Shown piece after piece: positions 15,325 to 15,898 of a stretch of 15,898 bases of DNA; within the stretch, counting starts at the first letter, position 1; every line of letters begins with the position of its first letter. Both the position numbers and the translations under genes were made by a program. Origin of the DNA: Candidatus Brocadia sp. (GTDB taxonomy: Bacteria > Planctomycetota > Brocadiia > Brocadiales > Brocadiaceae); assembly GCA_030837935.1 (NCBI GenBank), contig JAUQXU010000358.1, forward strand, positions 1 to 15,898, read 5' to 3'. The notes below the pieces were generated by a model. The model saw nothing but the letters and a program-made list of their open reading frames with translations. It was not told the origin of the DNA and made no database searches.

Positions 15325-15876
15325 TCACATGGTAGTTAGCTTTCTGCCATGCTTTGCGGCTGTCTTTGTGTCGCAATTTTGCCCCAACCTTTTCAGGTAT
15401 CCTGCAACACAGAAATAGCCATCTCTTTTTAAAAGATCCATTTGCAAACCTTTTATTTCTGATTCGTGTCTCTGTATTTCTTCTGCCTGTGCCTCTAGCA
15501 CATCAAGCATATGCCGCATCAAGGTAAATTTATGAGCTTTCTTGGCTGAATAAATACCAGTCCTGCGGATTGAAGGAATGACTTCTGATGTAACCCATTT
15601 GCGAAACCTTCTGGCGCTGGGTTTGTTACTTCTAACCACTAAGGTATATAGCCCCGATTCTGAAATCGTCACCATTGTTTGACTTCCACCAGGGGTACGG
15701 ATTTTTTCCGACCCCTTTTCATCGTCATCAAGAACTTCTTTTGTTTTTATATCGTCTACCCTTTGTATTCCCAAGACCTCTGCTACATCTTTTGCCACAA
15801 ACCAAACACTCCCATCCTCTTTTACTAACGTCCTTACATTCTTCTCTTCAAATACAAATGGTGTTAATTTTTCCAC
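15325..15876 (-). CDS. Bro-N antirepressor (C-terminally truncated)
   Basis: Phage-type antirepressor with an N-terminal Bro-N domain (about 1-108): VWFVAKDVAEVLGI, the charged LDDDEKGSEKI stretch, TPGGSQTMVTISESGLYTLVVRS and the FRKWVTSEVIPSIRRTG signature. A predicted coiled-coil-like segment (about 128-150, LEAQAEEIQRHESEIKGLQ) links it to a C-terminal part starting GYFCVAGYLKRLG. The start is GTG 15876, with AAAAGGAGA 5 nt upstream. The 183-residue frame stops at an ATGTGA beside a run of six A, and the expected C-terminal sequence continues in another frame (see 15161-15324). The product is thus probably a truncated relic, though the DNA- or protein-binding N-terminus is intact. It is a prophage or mobile-element gene by family. 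Confidence 0.85.
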   Translation of the reverse strand: MEKLTPFVFEEKNVRTLVKEDGSVWFVAKDVAEVLGIQRVDDIKTKEVLDDDEKGSEKIRTPGGSQTMVTISESGLYTLVVRSNKPSARRFRKWVTSEVIPSIRRTGIYSAKKAHKFTLMRHMLDVLEAQAEEIQRHESEIKGLQMDLLKRDGYFCVAGYLKRLGQNCDTKTAAKHGRKLTTM

Positions 15877-15898
15877 GATTGTCTCCTTTTAAATAGTT

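Noticed and set aside
1..15898. CRISPR arrays, insertion sequences, toxin-antitoxin pairs or defence genes
   Set aside because: Reading both strands showed no regularly spaced repeats, transposase genes or recognisable defence domains; the IstB-like fragment has no IstA partner nearby.

Overview
The window reads as core chromosome of a mid-to-low GC bacterium that ends, on the right, in a decayed integrated element. The organism is probably a planctomycete-like lineage, possibly an anammox-type one. This is an inference from protein style: a long OMP decarboxylase of the type 2 kind, a COG3379-type AkP-superfamily protein, a TPR lipoprotein ending in the LDSLGWAYYK style of repeat, and many core genes with weak or no Shine-Dalgarno sequence or with TTG starts. 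No 16S gene or other decisive marker is present.

Region 1 (28-3259, minus strand) is a tight three-gene unit. A glutamine amidotransferase of the PabA/TrpG type is followed by OMP decarboxylase (pyrF, TTG start) and an alkaline-phosphatase-superfamily phosphohydrolase of unknown substrate. A candidate promoter lies at 3286-3314. It is divergent from a nusA promoter candidate at 3387-3415.

Region 2 (3568-10252, plus strand) is a translation/transcription operon: nusA, infB, a DUF503 (YlxP-like) gene, rbfA, hisG (4-base overlap with rbfA) and a TPR lipoprotein one base after hisG. Compared with the classical rimP-nusA-infB-rbfA-truB order, no rimP precedes nusA and hisG stands where truB often is. 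The nusA leader carries a perfect 10-bp hairpin resembling an intrinsic terminator, and a well-placed ribosome binding site upstream of an in-frame TTG. yebC (TTG start) follows and converges on ftsH, which has a perfect consensus promoter (TTGACA-17-TATAAT).

Region 3 (13110-15898) starts with a tRNA-Pro(GGG) gene that has its own promoter. A tyrosine recombinase gene ends 15 bp past the CCA end, the usual arrangement for an element integrated at a tRNA 3' end. Upstream of it on the same strand are a small excisionase-type HTH protein, a degenerate DnaC/IstB-like ATPase fragment with a damaged Walker A motif, and a Bro-N antirepressor. The antirepressor's C-terminal part has been detached by an apparent one-base deletion plus a stop codon. 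The other end of the element lies outside the window.

I found no CRISPR array, rRNA or insertion sequence, and no clearly new defence or biosynthetic system. The most useful unexplained signals are the nusA leader, the broken antirepressor, and three copies of a CCTATTGC motif upstream of the excisionase-like gene.
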